Source: Holdemanella sp. MSK.7.32
GTDB taxonomy: Bacteria > Bacillota_I > Bacilli_A > Erysipelotrichales > Erysipelotrichaceae
Reading direction: 5' to 3'
DNA length: 29,577 bases
Assembly (NCBI RefSeq): GCF_024460475.1
Contig: NZ_JANFYN010000027.1
Span: 1-29,577 of the forward strand
Position numbers and translations under genes: made by a program
Notes under the pieces: model-generated
Told to the model about the DNA's origin: nothing
Databases searched by the model: none
The model's input: the letters and a program-made list of their open reading frames with translations, nothing else
In this document: in pieces, positions 14,151 to 22,386 of the stretch
How positions within the stretch are numbered: the stretch's first letter is position 1
How the letters are laid out: each line of letters begins with the position of its first letter

Positions 14151-15275
14151 ATGAAAAGAAAATCGATACCTATTTTATTATTAACTGGCTATTTAGGAGC
14201 TGGCAAAACTACTTTATTAAATCACATTCTAAAAAATCAAGAAGGATATAAAGTTGCGATCATTGTCAATGATATTGGTGAAATCAATGTTGATCAAAAA
14301 CTAATTGATAAAAATGCACAAATTCAAAAAGAAGACACAGACGTTGTAGGTCTTACCAATGGCTGTATTTGTTGCACACTAAAACTAGATCTTTTACAAC
14401 AACTCTCAGCCTTAGCCTCATCCAATAAGTTTGATTACATCATTATTGAAGCTAGTGGTATTTGTGAACCTATCCCTATCGCACAAACTATCACAGCCGC
14501 CAATGAAACACTATATTCTAGAGGATTACCTGAATTATTTCACTTAGATAACATTATTTGTGTTGCCGATGCGGCAAGATTATCGAATGAATTCAATTGT
14601 GGTAAACACTTATTAGAACCAGTAGAAGATGAAGATTCGCTAGACTCTTTATTGATGCAGCAACTTGAATTCTGTAATACCGTTATCTTAAACAAAGCAG
14701 AAACGGTCAACGAAGATGAGAAAAATGAAATCAAGGCAGTCATTCATAAACTATGTAAAAATGCCGGAATCATTGAGGCTAGCTTTGGCCAAGTTGATTT
14801 AGAAGAGCTTTTAAACACACATAACTTTGATTATGAAAAAGCCCAAAATAACATTGGTTGGCTTCACGAAATCGAAGAGCATGAACACCATCACGATCAC
14901 GAAGGTGAAGCTTTAGAATATGGAATTTCTACTTTTGTGTGGCAAACAAGAAAACCATTAGATTTAAAGAAATTCACAAATCTATTAAATAACTATCCGA
15001 ATGTGATTCGTACCAAAGGCTATGTATGGTTTGATAACCAACCTGATTCTGCCTACTTATTTGAACAAGCTGGTAAATTAAATTCACTTACAGAAGACTC
15101 ATTATGGATCGCATCAGCTCCAAAACAAGATCAAATAGATTTATTAAAAGCCAATCCTCAACTCGCTCAAAACTGGGATGAAGAGTATGGAGATCGAATC
15201 AATCAATTAGTCTTTATTGGAAAGAATATGAATGAAGAACAAATAAAAAGACAGTTCAATGACTGTCTTGCATAG
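14151..15275 (+). CDS. CobW/COG0523 family metallochaperone GTPase
   Basis: G3E-family GTPase of 374 residues, thought to deliver metal (often zinc) to client proteins. It shows Walker A GYLGAGKTT (residues 13-21), the metal-binding CICC motif (72-75, in GCICCTLKLDLL), EASGICEP after the Walker B strand, NKAE for guanine binding, and a His-rich linker (EEHEHHHDHEGE) before the C-terminal CobW_C domain. The ATG at 14151 is chosen because AAGGAGG (14136-14142) lies 8 nt upstream; a GTG at 14133 is in frame but overlaps that site. It is monocistronic, with a strong terminator. Zinc-limitation control is common for this family but not demonstrated here. Confidence 0.9.
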   Translation: MKRKSIPILLLTGYLGAGKTTLLNHILKNQEGYKVAIIVNDIGEINVDQKLIDKNAQIQKEDTDVVGLTNGCICCTLKLDLLQQLSALASSNKFDYIIIEASGICEPIPIAQTITAANETLYSRGLPELFHLDNIICVADAARLSNEFNCGKHLLEPVEDEDSLDSLLMQQLEFCNTVILNKAETVNEDEKNEIKAVIHKLCKNAGIIEASFGQVDLEELLNTHNFDYEKAQNNIGWLHEIEEHEHHHDHEGEALEYGISTFVWQTRKPLDLKKFTNLLNNYPNVIRTKGYVWFDNQPDSAYLFEQAGKLNSLTEDSLWIASAPKQDQIDLLKANPQLAQNWDEEYGDRINQLVFIGKNMNEEQIKRQFNDCLA

Positions 15276-15300
15276 GAGAAGAAATTCTCCTATTTTTTTA
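15272..15300 (+). terminator. Terminator of the cobW-like gene
   Basis: A perfect 9-bp stem, ATAGGAGAA (15272-15280) with TTCTCCTAT (15285-15293), a GAAA tetraloop and a seven-T tail. Confidence 0.92.
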
Positions 15301-15733
15301 TTAACTTTGAAAAGTTTTGATCCAAAATTCTTTCGACTTCAGAATACGATTGATTCTTTAACGAAGCCACCATAGTAATTTCATTTTTTAAAGCAACTAT
15401 ATAATCATCATTATCAATAGCCCATTTCACAGCTTCAATACCATCGGATTCCATAAGTAATTTGTCCATAGATACTTGTTTTACTAAATGCGTTACTTCC
15501 TCTTCTTTTCCAATTGAAGGACCAATCGTGAAATAAGATACCACTTCATCATATTCTTTGACATAATCCATACATCCATATTGTTTTAGTTCGTCTACTA
15601 AAAATTTACGAAATTCTTCTTTTTGTTTCCTTGTTTTTCGAATCTGATAGTGTTTAAGAACTTTACGGCTTATTTCATTCATTCTTTTTATCCTTTGAAC
15701 CCTTTCATATTTTAGCCAGCATACTTCTTCCAC
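15290..15733 (-). pseudogene. Remnant of a TatD-like hydrolase
   Basis: The frame opens with a GTG lacking a ribosome site. Its first ~17 codons are an out-of-frame reading of the RQC-minor-like remnant, so the true residual sequence starts near 15690. From there TRKQKEEFRKFL, VVSYFTIGPSIG and VSMDKLLMESDGIEAV resemble parts of TatD-family metal-dependent hydrolases, where the last corresponds to the 'DRLLLETD' active-site strand. The final helix EVERILDQNFSKLI also fits. The N-terminal metal-binding half of a ~250-residue TatD protein is missing. I read it as a decayed gene; an expressed short protein cannot be excluded. Confidence 0.5.
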
Positions 15734-15848
15734 CAGTTGAAATCAATTCATCGGCACCTCTTAAAATCATTTGTATATCTTCCTGTGGTAAATCTTTAAT
15801 TTCTCCTGCATCAAGAATAACTGGCACTCTACGTACTTTTTTACTCAT
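15705..15848 (-). pseudogene. Remnant of an RQC-minor-type DNA-binding protein
   Basis: From the ATG at 15848, 47 codons read MSKKVRRVPVILD, then EIKDLPQEDI, ILRGADELI and GGRSMLAKI, followed by TGA. This closely resembles the N-terminus of RQC-minor family proteins as I recall it, which continue with Leu and KGS(R/K)DKK. Here the TGA stands where that Leu codon (TTA) would be, and the frame after it reads KGSKDKK before another stop. The simplest reading is one nonsense change plus loss of the rest of the gene. The TatD-like remnant follows immediately. Confidence 0.55.
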
Positions 15849-15861
15849 CCATTCTTTACCA

Positions 15862-16572
15862 CTACATCATTACACGAATCAATCCACACAAAACTAAATG
15901 TCCTACATAGAACCAATAGAAGGACCATTTCATAAAAGTACTCTTTCCTCTTGTTCCATCATATAAAGACATAATTGGATAGACTAAAACAATTCCAAAC
16001 TGCAACAAACCATAAACTACATCAATACATAGACAATAAACAAGAACATACATGGAAATATATAAGGCCATACCTAATACTTGTTTTTTTAAATTGCCTT
16101 GATTTTTATAAATGTGGTTTGTACAAAGAATTGGAAAGCATGACCAATCACTTGGAAATGCCAATAAACAAAGAATTAGAATACAACCTATCTTCTTTGC
16201 GTCTTTCCAATCTTGATCTTCTACCCATAAACCAATCACCGATAAGAATAGTGGCCATATAATACTTGTCTGATTTAATAAAGAATCCTTTAATGGAATC
16301 AAAGATATGCCAAAACAGAAGTTATACGCAAAGTGAGCGATAATTGAAAAAATCAATAATCTTTCTAAGTATTTCTTTAAACTATGCGTATGCGTATAAC
16401 CTTCAACCACCATAAACCACATGATAGGAGCCGCTACTCTTCCAATTAAATGAATCAATAAAAGCCACCAGAATTTTTCATAATTCGGATAGAATGTAGT
16501 TGCGAAATGATCCATAAACATCGCAATGATCGCAATCATCTTGATTTGATTTCCATTTAACTTTTTTATCAT
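15862..16572 (-). CDS. TraX family membrane protein
   Basis: A 236-residue polytopic membrane protein starting LNGNQIKMIAIIAMFMDHF, followed by IGRVAAPIMWFMVVEGY and YLERLLIFSIIAHFAYN, the typical opening of TraX (PF05857). TraX acetylates F-pilin in conjugation systems, but chromosomal Firmicute members far from conjugation genes are probably acyltransferase-like proteins acting on other envelope substrates. About seven to eight hydrophobic segments are visible. It overlaps the upstream gene by 4 nt (ATGA), so both are made from one mRNA. No conjugation genes are in the window. Confidence 0.85.
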   Translation of the reverse strand: MIKKLNGNQIKMIAIIAMFMDHFATTFYPNYEKFWWLLLIHLIGRVAAPIMWFMVVEGYTHTHSLKKYLERLLIFSIIAHFAYNFCFGISLIPLKDSLLNQTSIIWPLFLSVIGLWVEDQDWKDAKKIGCILILCLLAFPSDWSCFPILCTNHIYKNQGNLKKQVLGMALYISMYVLVYCLCIDVVYGLLQFGIVLVYPIMSLYDGTRGKSTFMKWSFYWFYVGHLVLCGLIRVMM

Positions 16573-18239
16573 TGAGTCACACCCTCTCCTACATTAGGTT
16601 CAAAGTGCGAATAAACAACATCTGCACCAAATAAAAGAAGTAAAACTAAACAGGCAGTAGATAATCTTTTATTTAAGTGTTCTTTTACCCAGTTATCAAT
16701 TAATGGCGCAATCACATAGACAAAAGCCATACCACCAACACCAAACACCAATAAGCCTTCCGCACAAATTCTTCCATGAAGATTCAAGAAGTAGCCTGTA
16801 TAATCCCACCATTTTTGACCATTATGCGTAAGCTCTAAAAAGAAACCAGTAAAGTATTCAATACATCCACAAAGAAGTACGGCCATACTAAATTCAACTT
16901 TGGGACGCATTCTAAATCGTTTTAATAAAAGCAGAATCAAAACACAGCCAAAACCATAAATAGGAATCCACGGACCATGTAAAACGCCGCGATTCACAAA
17001 ACATCCATAGCTAATCATAGATAGACTCACTTCCCAGATCCATCCGACAAAACACATAAAGAAGAAACAGACTAAAATAGATGTTACTGTATAATTTCGA
17101 TTTGGATGTAAAACACGAAGATTTGACTTCTTATACTCCTCTTCAATTGGAGATAGCCTTACTGGATAACATAATAAATACACTTCGGTAATCATAGTTT
17201 CAGCTTCCATTTTATTATAGGTATATCTTTCATATTGTTTTTCTTTTGAACTCAAATGAAAGATGATTCCAAAATTATCACACAAGAATTTTTTTACGCC
17301 CGTATACGCATTTTCTATTGGATTTTTCGCATTCAATGCCGCAATTACATCCGAATACGTATTACGCATCAAAGCACTGCTTGGTTTTTCAAATAAATAC
17401 GTATCATTTAAGATAGCACTTTGAAATTCTTTTCTTCTTAGTGTATAAAATTCACTCATCACAGCCATACGATACATATTTGAATAAAATATAGCACTAA
17501 TCCCAAATGTACAAACATCCAAAATGTACCATCCAGCCATTGAAAATTGCCATTTAAAACATTCAAACTTATGTCCCTTCATCATATTTCGAGATAAAGA
17601 GAGTGCATCTTTTAAAGATATTGTTGGATTTTCAGCCAAAATATAATCCACTAAAAAATAGACATAATAAAAGTAAACGCCTCCTATCACAGTAAAGTTC
17701 ATAATTGTCAAAATAATAGATTTCACTAACTTCACAAACGCAACATGCATCTGTTTACGAATTCGCATTAAATAAACCAATCGATCAAGTGGAAGTTTTG
17801 CGTAAACTCTTCCTTCAAGAAACATACGTCGATTAATGACTGGCAATACATTCACAATATACACTCTATAGAACACAGATATGCATAAACCCATCACGAC
17901 AAAACAAATACTCGCAATATCTTTTGAATGAACAATGGTCGATAAACCTAAAAACAGTGTCTTCACAAAGGATCCTGAAGTAATTCCATTTACGACATGT
18001 GCAAATACACCATTGGTTGTACCAAAGACGTCTTCAGGAAGTAAAAATGTCATCGACTTCACAAAAGAAGAGTGCATTAACAGGCCTGAAACACTCTTGG
18101 CATTATCTTGTTTTAAAAGGGATAAAGTCGAACTAAATTCACTTCCCATCAATACTGCTGCAAGACATAACACTAAATAGGTCGCGTAGTGTGTTTTTAC
18201 ATTTTTATGTGCATTTTTCTTAATTTCACTTAGTTTCAT
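16569..18239 (-). CDS. Fusion of DUF975-like and putative ABC-transporter type IV (CmpB-like) membrane domains
   Basis: A 556-residue membrane protein. The N-terminal ~290 residues begin MKLSEIKKNAHKNVKTHYATYL and contain five to six helices plus an ISLKDALSLSRNMMKGHK segment, as in DUF975 proteins. After a soluble stretch (~300-375), the C-terminal part (FMCFVGWIWEVSLSM, NRGVLHGPWIPIYGFG, GCIEYFTGFFLELT, WWDYTGYFLNLHGRIC) matches the putative ABC-transporter type IV / CmpB domain (PF06541), usually a separate protein. Function is unknown for both domains. No ribosome site precedes the ATG, and the -10 sits 7 nt upstream, suggesting a leaderless mRNA. TraX follows with a 4-nt overlap. Confidence 0.75.
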   Translation of the reverse strand: MKLSEIKKNAHKNVKTHYATYLVLCLAAVLMGSEFSSTLSLLKQDNAKSVSGLLMHSSFVKSMTFLLPEDVFGTTNGVFAHVVNGITSGSFVKTLFLGLSTIVHSKDIASICFVVMGLCISVFYRVYIVNVLPVINRRMFLEGRVYAKLPLDRLVYLMRIRKQMHVAFVKLVKSIILTIMNFTVIGGVYFYYVYFLVDYILAENPTISLKDALSLSRNMMKGHKFECFKWQFSMAGWYILDVCTFGISAIFYSNMYRMAVMSEFYTLRRKEFQSAILNDTYLFEKPSSALMRNTYSDVIAALNAKNPIENAYTGVKKFLCDNFGIIFHLSSKEKQYERYTYNKMEAETMITEVYLLCYPVRLSPIEEEYKKSNLRVLHPNRNYTVTSILVCFFFMCFVGWIWEVSLSMISYGCFVNRGVLHGPWIPIYGFGCVLILLLLKRFRMRPKVEFSMAVLLCGCIEYFTGFFLELTHNGQKWWDYTGYFLNLHGRICAEGLLVFGVGGMAFVYVIAPLIDNWVKEHLNKRLSTACLVLLLLFGADVVYSHFEPNVGEGVTQ

Positions 18240-18245
18240 ACTTAA

Positions 18246-18254
18246 ATAATAGCA
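18246..18254 (-). promoter_or_regulatory. Extended -10 directly before the DUF975/CmpB gene
   Basis: Minus strand TGCTATTAT. A start 7 nt downstream would fall on the A of the ATG at 18239, i.e. a leaderless transcript. No -35 at standard spacing. Confidence 0.45.
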
Positions 18255-18295
18255 TATCTATAGTAAAATATTTTCAAAAGAAAGAAGGAATTATA

Positions 18296-19033
18296 ATGAA
18301 TCCAATTATTCAAAGTTTATTTGACCGCAAGTCTTGTCGTATTTTTGAAGATAAAGAAATATCACAAGAAGACAAAACACTGATACTTCAAGCGGCTATG
18401 CAAGCCCCTAGTGCAGGAAATCAACAAATGTATACAATTATTGATGTACAAGATAAGAAACTGCTAGAAACACTATCTAAAACGTGTGATAATCAATCTT
18501 TTATTAATCAGGTTAAAATGGTTTTAATTTTCTGTGCTGATTTTCAAAAATGGTATGATTTGTTTAGCTATGAAAACTGCAATCCAAGAAAACCAGGCGT
18601 AGGCGATTTATTACTAGCCACAACAGATGCGACTATTGCCGCACAAAATGCAGTTGTAGCTGCCGAAAGTCTTGGGATTGGATCTTGTTACATTGGTGAC
18701 ATTCTAGAACAGCATGATTTACATAGAAAACTATTAAATCTAAGTGAATATGTAGTCCCTGTATGCATGTTAGTACTTGGATATCCTGCAAATGATCATT
18801 TTAAAAGACAAAAACCAAAGCGTTGTCAGTTAGAAGATATTGTTTGTGTCAATCAATATCATAGAAAAGACAAACAGGAATTAAAAAATATGTTTGATCA
18901 TAAAGCTGGAAATAAAACATTAAATGAATGGGCAACAGCTTTCTGTAAACGAAAATACAATTCGGATTTTTCAAAAGAAATGACAAATTCTGTACAAAAA
19001 TATATTGACCAATTTAAAAGTGAAGCCGATTAA
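18296..19033 (+). CDS. Nitroreductase-family FMN oxidoreductase
   Basis: A 245-residue flavoprotein of the NfsA/FRP-like branch. FMN-binding motifs are DRKSCRIFEDKEIS near the N-terminus, AMQAPSAGNQQMYTIIDV, TTDATIAAQNAVVAAESLGIGSCYIGDI, and VCMLVLGYP. Such enzymes use NAD(P)H to reduce quinones, flavins or nitro compounds; the natural substrate cannot be deduced. The C-terminal ~60 residues are long, with a KRKYNSDFSKEM segment seen in related proteins. The ATG follows AGAAGGAA. It is divergent from the DUF975/CmpB gene and convergent with the flavin oxidoreductase. Confidence 0.88.
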   Translation: MNPIIQSLFDRKSCRIFEDKEISQEDKTLILQAAMQAPSAGNQQMYTIIDVQDKKLLETLSKTCDNQSFINQVKMVLIFCADFQKWYDLFSYENCNPRKPGVGDLLLATTDATIAAQNAVVAAESLGIGSCYIGDILEQHDLHRKLLNLSEYVVPVCMLVLGYPANDHFKRQKPKRCQLEDIVCVNQYHRKDKQELKNMFDHKAGNKTLNEWATAFCKRKYNSDFSKEMTNSVQKYIDQFKSEAD

Positions 19034-19043
19034 GACTTCACTT
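19018..19043. terminator. Bidirectional hairpin between convergent genes
   Basis: Perfect 8-bp stem AAGTGAAG / CTTCACTT (19018-19025 and 19036-19043) with a 10-nt loop, overlapping both gene ends. The T-run is weak in the plus direction and better (TTTTAAATT) in the minus direction. Confidence 0.55.
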
Positions 19044-20969
19044 ATTAATTTCTAAAGCAGCATGATACGCATCTTTAAATGCATCTAAGGCAACACCTGC
19101 TTTCTTGCAGTCACCAACGATGTATGTAGGAATGTCTAAATTTGCATACATACTTGTATCATTTGCCTTTGATCCAACAGCCATAATGACACTATCATAT
19201 GGATATTCTTTGCCACTGGCAACAACAACATGATCCTCAATTCGTTCTACAGTTGTACTTGTTTCAATTGTGATTGGCATTTGTGCCATCGCAAACTGCG
19301 CTGTAATTTGACGTAATGGACCTAGATCCTGTAAAGCTTTTTCTTTCATTTCTAAAATAGTGACTTTCTTTTGTCTGGCAGCCAAGAATTCTGCTGTTTC
19401 AAAACCAACAAGACCACCACCAATAATGACTACGTTTTCACCTGGTACTTCAACTTTTTCACTTAATACATCATGTGCAACAATGGCTCTTTCGCCACCT
19501 TCAATTGAAAGTACAAATGGACTCGATCCAATCGCAACAATGAGTGCATCCGGCTTAATTTCTTCTAGCATTTTCTTAGTAACAACAGTATTTAAGTGCA
19601 CCTCAATTCCAGATTTTTGAACATCCAAAATCATTTTATTTACCGCATTTTTAAAATCTTTTTTAGCTGAAATAGCCCCGGCCAATAAGAATTGTCCACC
19701 AAGACTTTCACTCTTTTCAAATAAGATTGGTGTATTGCCTGTTTCTTTTAAATCTAGAGCTGCTTCCATACCTGCAATTCCGCCACCTAAGATGACAACT
19801 TTTTTAGAAACGGATCCAGGTTTTAAACCTAATGTTTCCTCTTCTAATAAGCCAGGATTTCGCATACAAGTAATGTGTTTAATCGCTGGATTATATAAGG
19901 ATGCACAGAATGAGTCGTAGCAGCCTTGGTTACATCCAATACAATAGCGAATTTGATTGACTTTACCAGCTCTAGCCTTGTTACAGAAATTAGCGTCGGC
20001 AAGCTGAGCACGTGCCATGACAACTAAATCGGCCTTGTCATCTTCTAAGATTTTTTCGGCAAATTCAGGCGTATTGATACGTCCACATGGCATTGTCAAC
20101 ATACCTGTTTCTTTACGAATGCGAGCAGCATCTTCTACGTTAAATCCATTTTCAATATCCACTGGAGCCACTTCATATAATGTAGCTGCCGTTAAGATAT
20201 TTCCACGACTAATATTTAATACATCCACGCCGAATTCTTTGGCATCCTTACAAAATTCAATCACTTCTTCAACCGTTAGTCCACCTTCTAACATGTCATC
20301 ATGACAATCCACACGCATGAATAGTGGCATATCTTCTGGCATATTGGCACGAATCGATTTAATACATTCCAATGGGAATTTTTTACGATTTTCAAAAGAG
20401 CCACCCCACTCATCACTTCGATGGTTAATTCCACCTGAAAGCATAGAGTGTGGTAAATAGTTATGCGCACAATGGAATTCTAAACAATCAAATTCAGCTT
20501 CTACTGCACGTTTTGCGGCTTGTCCAAACTTATCTATTATATCGAGCAATCTTTCATTTGTGATAGCTGGCACTGTATATTGTGGACTTAATGGTAAGTC
20601 ATTGGGTACTAAAATCTGAGCCGTTTGATCTGAAGCTACTGCTAATCCTCCTTGCCATAATTGAATGCAAGTTTTTCCTCCAGCTTCATGCACGGCATCA
20701 TTTAATTTTTTAAATCCTGCAATGTATTTGTCCTCGGCAATCGACAAGAATCCAAAAGGTGCACTCGGGGCATCCACACTTGTAACTTCAATTGTATTTA
20801 ATCCGTTACCACCTTTTGCACGAGCCACATGATACGCAATCAGCTTATCTGTAACACTCTTTCCATCTTCACTTTCCGCACTTTCATGTGTTCCCATCGC
20901 AGACATGACAACACGATTTCTTAATTCCATACCACGTATTTGTATGGGTTCAAACAATTTGTCAAACAT
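19038..20969 (-). CDS. NADH:flavin oxidoreductase with FMN, 4Fe-4S and FAD (2,4-dienoyl-CoA reductase / 2-enoate reductase type)
   Basis: A 643-residue three-cofactor reductase. Residues 1-~335 form an old-yellow-enzyme TIM barrel (PIQIRGMELRNRVVMSAMG at the N-terminus; HCAHNYLPHSML with the likely proton-donating Tyr171; HRSDEWGGSFENR). The 4Fe-4S cluster ligands are C343, C346, C350 and C368 in YCIGCNQGC and ITCMRNP. FAD binds at VVILGGGIAGMEAA and NAD(P)H at NVVIIGGGLVGFETAEFL. Relatives include 2,4-dienoyl-CoA reductase, 2-enoate reductase and the bile-acid enzymes BaiCD/BaiH. The substrate is unknown, and no bai genes are present. It is monocistronic, with a promoter and a good GGAGGAG site. 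Confidence 0.88.
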   Translation of the reverse strand: MFDKLFEPIQIRGMELRNRVVMSAMGTHESAESEDGKSVTDKLIAYHVARAKGGNGLNTIEVTSVDAPSAPFGFLSIAEDKYIAGFKKLNDAVHEAGGKTCIQLWQGGLAVASDQTAQILVPNDLPLSPQYTVPAITNERLLDIIDKFGQAAKRAVEAEFDCLEFHCAHNYLPHSMLSGGINHRSDEWGGSFENRKKFPLECIKSIRANMPEDMPLFMRVDCHDDMLEGGLTVEEVIEFCKDAKEFGVDVLNISRGNILTAATLYEVAPVDIENGFNVEDAARIRKETGMLTMPCGRINTPEFAEKILEDDKADLVVMARAQLADANFCNKARAGKVNQIRYCIGCNQGCYDSFCASLYNPAIKHITCMRNPGLLEEETLGLKPGSVSKKVVILGGGIAGMEAALDLKETGNTPILFEKSESLGGQFLLAGAISAKKDFKNAVNKMILDVQKSGIEVHLNTVVTKKMLEEIKPDALIVAIGSSPFVLSIEGGERAIVAHDVLSEKVEVPGENVVIIGGGLVGFETAEFLAARQKKVTILEMKEKALQDLGPLRQITAQFAMAQMPITIETSTTVERIEDHVVVASGKEYPYDSVIMAVGSKANDTSMYANLDIPTYIVGDCKKAGVALDAFKDAYHAALEINK

Positions 20970-21007
20970 TTGATTCTCCTCCTTTTCGTATGTTAACTTC
21001 TTATTTT

Positions 21008-21035
21008 ATTATACTTCAATTGTTAGCGGTTTCAC
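21008..21035 (-). promoter_or_regulatory. Promoter of the flavin oxidoreductase gene
   Basis: Minus strand: TATAAT (21008-21013) with GTGAAA about 16 nt upstream. The leader holds AAGGAGGAG before the start codon. Confidence 0.55.
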
Positions 21036-21039
21036 ATAT

Positions 21040-21074
21040 ATAAAAGAAAAAGAGCTGTCATTCTTTGACAACTC
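21040..21074 (-). terminator. Terminator of the SCIFF-maturase-decarboxylase operon
   Basis: Minus strand GAGTTGTCA (21066-21074) and TGACAGCTC (21052-21060) form a 9-bp stem with one wobble and a 5-nt loop, followed by TTTTTCTTTT. The decarboxylase stop codon lies in it. Confidence 0.88.
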
Positions 21075-22386
21075 GTACAGTTTCAATACCATAATATTTC
21101 ATGACTTCAATAGAAGACTCACTAATCACTTCACCTGGAATCACTGGAAGAATCGCAGGAGGACAAGATACAGTCACACTGGAGCATACTTGTCCTAATG
21201 ATTTAGATACATCCAATGTTATGCTTGACGAAAATAAAGCTTGACGCACATTCATGGCTTTTTTAGATTGTTCTAATTTTGGTGGTTTATTTATTAAAAT
21301 AGGTTTTCTATCAATTCCACATAAACATGTCTCTAATCGTTTTAAGTCATCCTTCGTATTATATGGAGATGGCATTAATACAATATAGTCTGAATCATAA
21401 AATTCAGGATAGATATCACATTCCATTAAAAGATTTGCGATTTCATTTCCAGTATAGCCAAACTCTTTCGTTGAAATCGTAATCTTCATAGGTTCACCAA
21501 AAAGAATCGTATATCCATGTTGAGTCAAAGTATTCTTTAATCCATCAACTCTTTGAATACATTCAGACAAAGAGTTTCTAAACGTAGTATCCAACACCTC
21601 ATTTGCCGCATCTAAAGATGCCATAATCAAATAGGATGGGCTTGTAGAAGAAAAGTATTCCATAAAATGTTTAACGTTATTTTTCCATACTTGATTCAAA
21701 GACTCACTTAAGTGAAGATAAGCTCCCCCTGTAAGTACAGGTAGTGTTTTATGGGCCGAATCACAACATAGATCAGCTCCTAAATCAATAGGATGTAAAG
21801 ACGGTTCTAAAAAACGAAGGTACGCACCATGCGCATTATCGATGGCGAGTAGTACATTATGTTTTTTACATACGCTAGCTAAAGACTTAATATCCAAAAG
21901 ATTTCCTAAATAGTCTGGATTTGTCAGATATACAGCCGTAGGATGACTTTCAATAATTGCCTTTTCTAAATCCTCTGCATGTATCTTACAAGATAAATAA
22001 TCACTATTTCCATATAACCATTCAATCTCAAAATCCAATAGTGCAGCCGCATGAATAAAACTTCGATGCGCATTTCTTCCTGCAAGAATTTTAGGCGTCT
22101 TGCCTTTACTTTTGGCATCTTGGCATAATATCGTGCACATCGTTTGAATGCATAAAGTAGAGCCTTGGGTTGAATAATAGGTTGGACAGCCAAATAAAGA
22201 GGAAGCATTTTGTTCACTTTCCTTAATGATTCCTTCTGCCGCAAACAACTCATCGGCTCCATAAATTTCTGTAAGATCCATTCCTTCAAAACCAAGAATG
22301 CCAGCACCTTTATGGCCTGGCATATGCATTCTTACAGGTGATTTTTCTTGATACGATTTTAGAAAACTAACAATCGGCGTCTTCAT
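21058..22386 (-). CDS. Orn/Lys/Arg decarboxylase-like fold-type I PLP enzyme
   Basis: A 442-residue PLP protein of the short YaaO/SpeA-like group. Family motifs are HMPGHKGAG (residues 21-29), IYGADELF, YYSTQGST (phosphate-binding loop), RNAHRSF, AIDNAHGAY (Asp183 contacts the pyridine nitrogen, His186 follows) and DSAHKTLPVLTG with the PLP lysine K213. Relatives decarboxylate arginine, lysine or ornithine. At 442 residues it is slightly shorter than ~480-residue relatives, mainly in the C-terminal domain, so substrate is open. It begins 20 nt inside the end of the SCIFF maturase gene, with a weak ribosome site, so its translation is probably coupled. Confidence 0.85.
   Translation of the reverse strand: MKTPIVSFLKSYQEKSPVRMHMPGHKGAGILGFEGMDLTEIYGADELFAAEGIIKESEQNASSLFGCPTYYSTQGSTLCIQTMCTILCQDAKSKGKTPKILAGRNAHRSFIHAAALLDFEIEWLYGNSDYLSCKIHAEDLEKAIIESHPTAVYLTNPDYLGNLLDIKSLASVCKKHNVLLAIDNAHGAYLRFLEPSLHPIDLGADLCCDSAHKTLPVLTGGAYLHLSESLNQVWKNNVKHFMEYFSSTSPSYLIMASLDAANEVLDTTFRNSLSECIQRVDGLKNTLTQHGYTILFGEPMKITISTKEFGYTGNEIANLLMECDIYPEFYDSDYIVLMPSPYNTKDDLKRLETCLCGIDRKPILINKPPKLEQSKKAMNVRQALFSSSITLDVSKSLGQVCSSVTVSCPPAILPVIPGEVISESSIEVMKYYGIETVRVVKE

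Noticed and set aside
15247..15270. Inverted repeat AAGACAGT/ACTGTCTT at the end of the cobW-like gene
   Set aside because: It lies within coding sequence with no T-run; the real terminator follows at 15272-15300.
15862..16572. TraX as evidence of a conjugative element
   Set aside because: No relaxase, coupling protein, pilin, integrase or att-like repeats are present; chromosomal TraX homologues are common in Firmicutes.
19038..20969. Assignment of the flavin oxidoreductase as a bile-acid-inducible (bai) enzyme
   Set aside because: Only the family is shared; none of the other bai genes is in the window, so a bile acid role is not supported.
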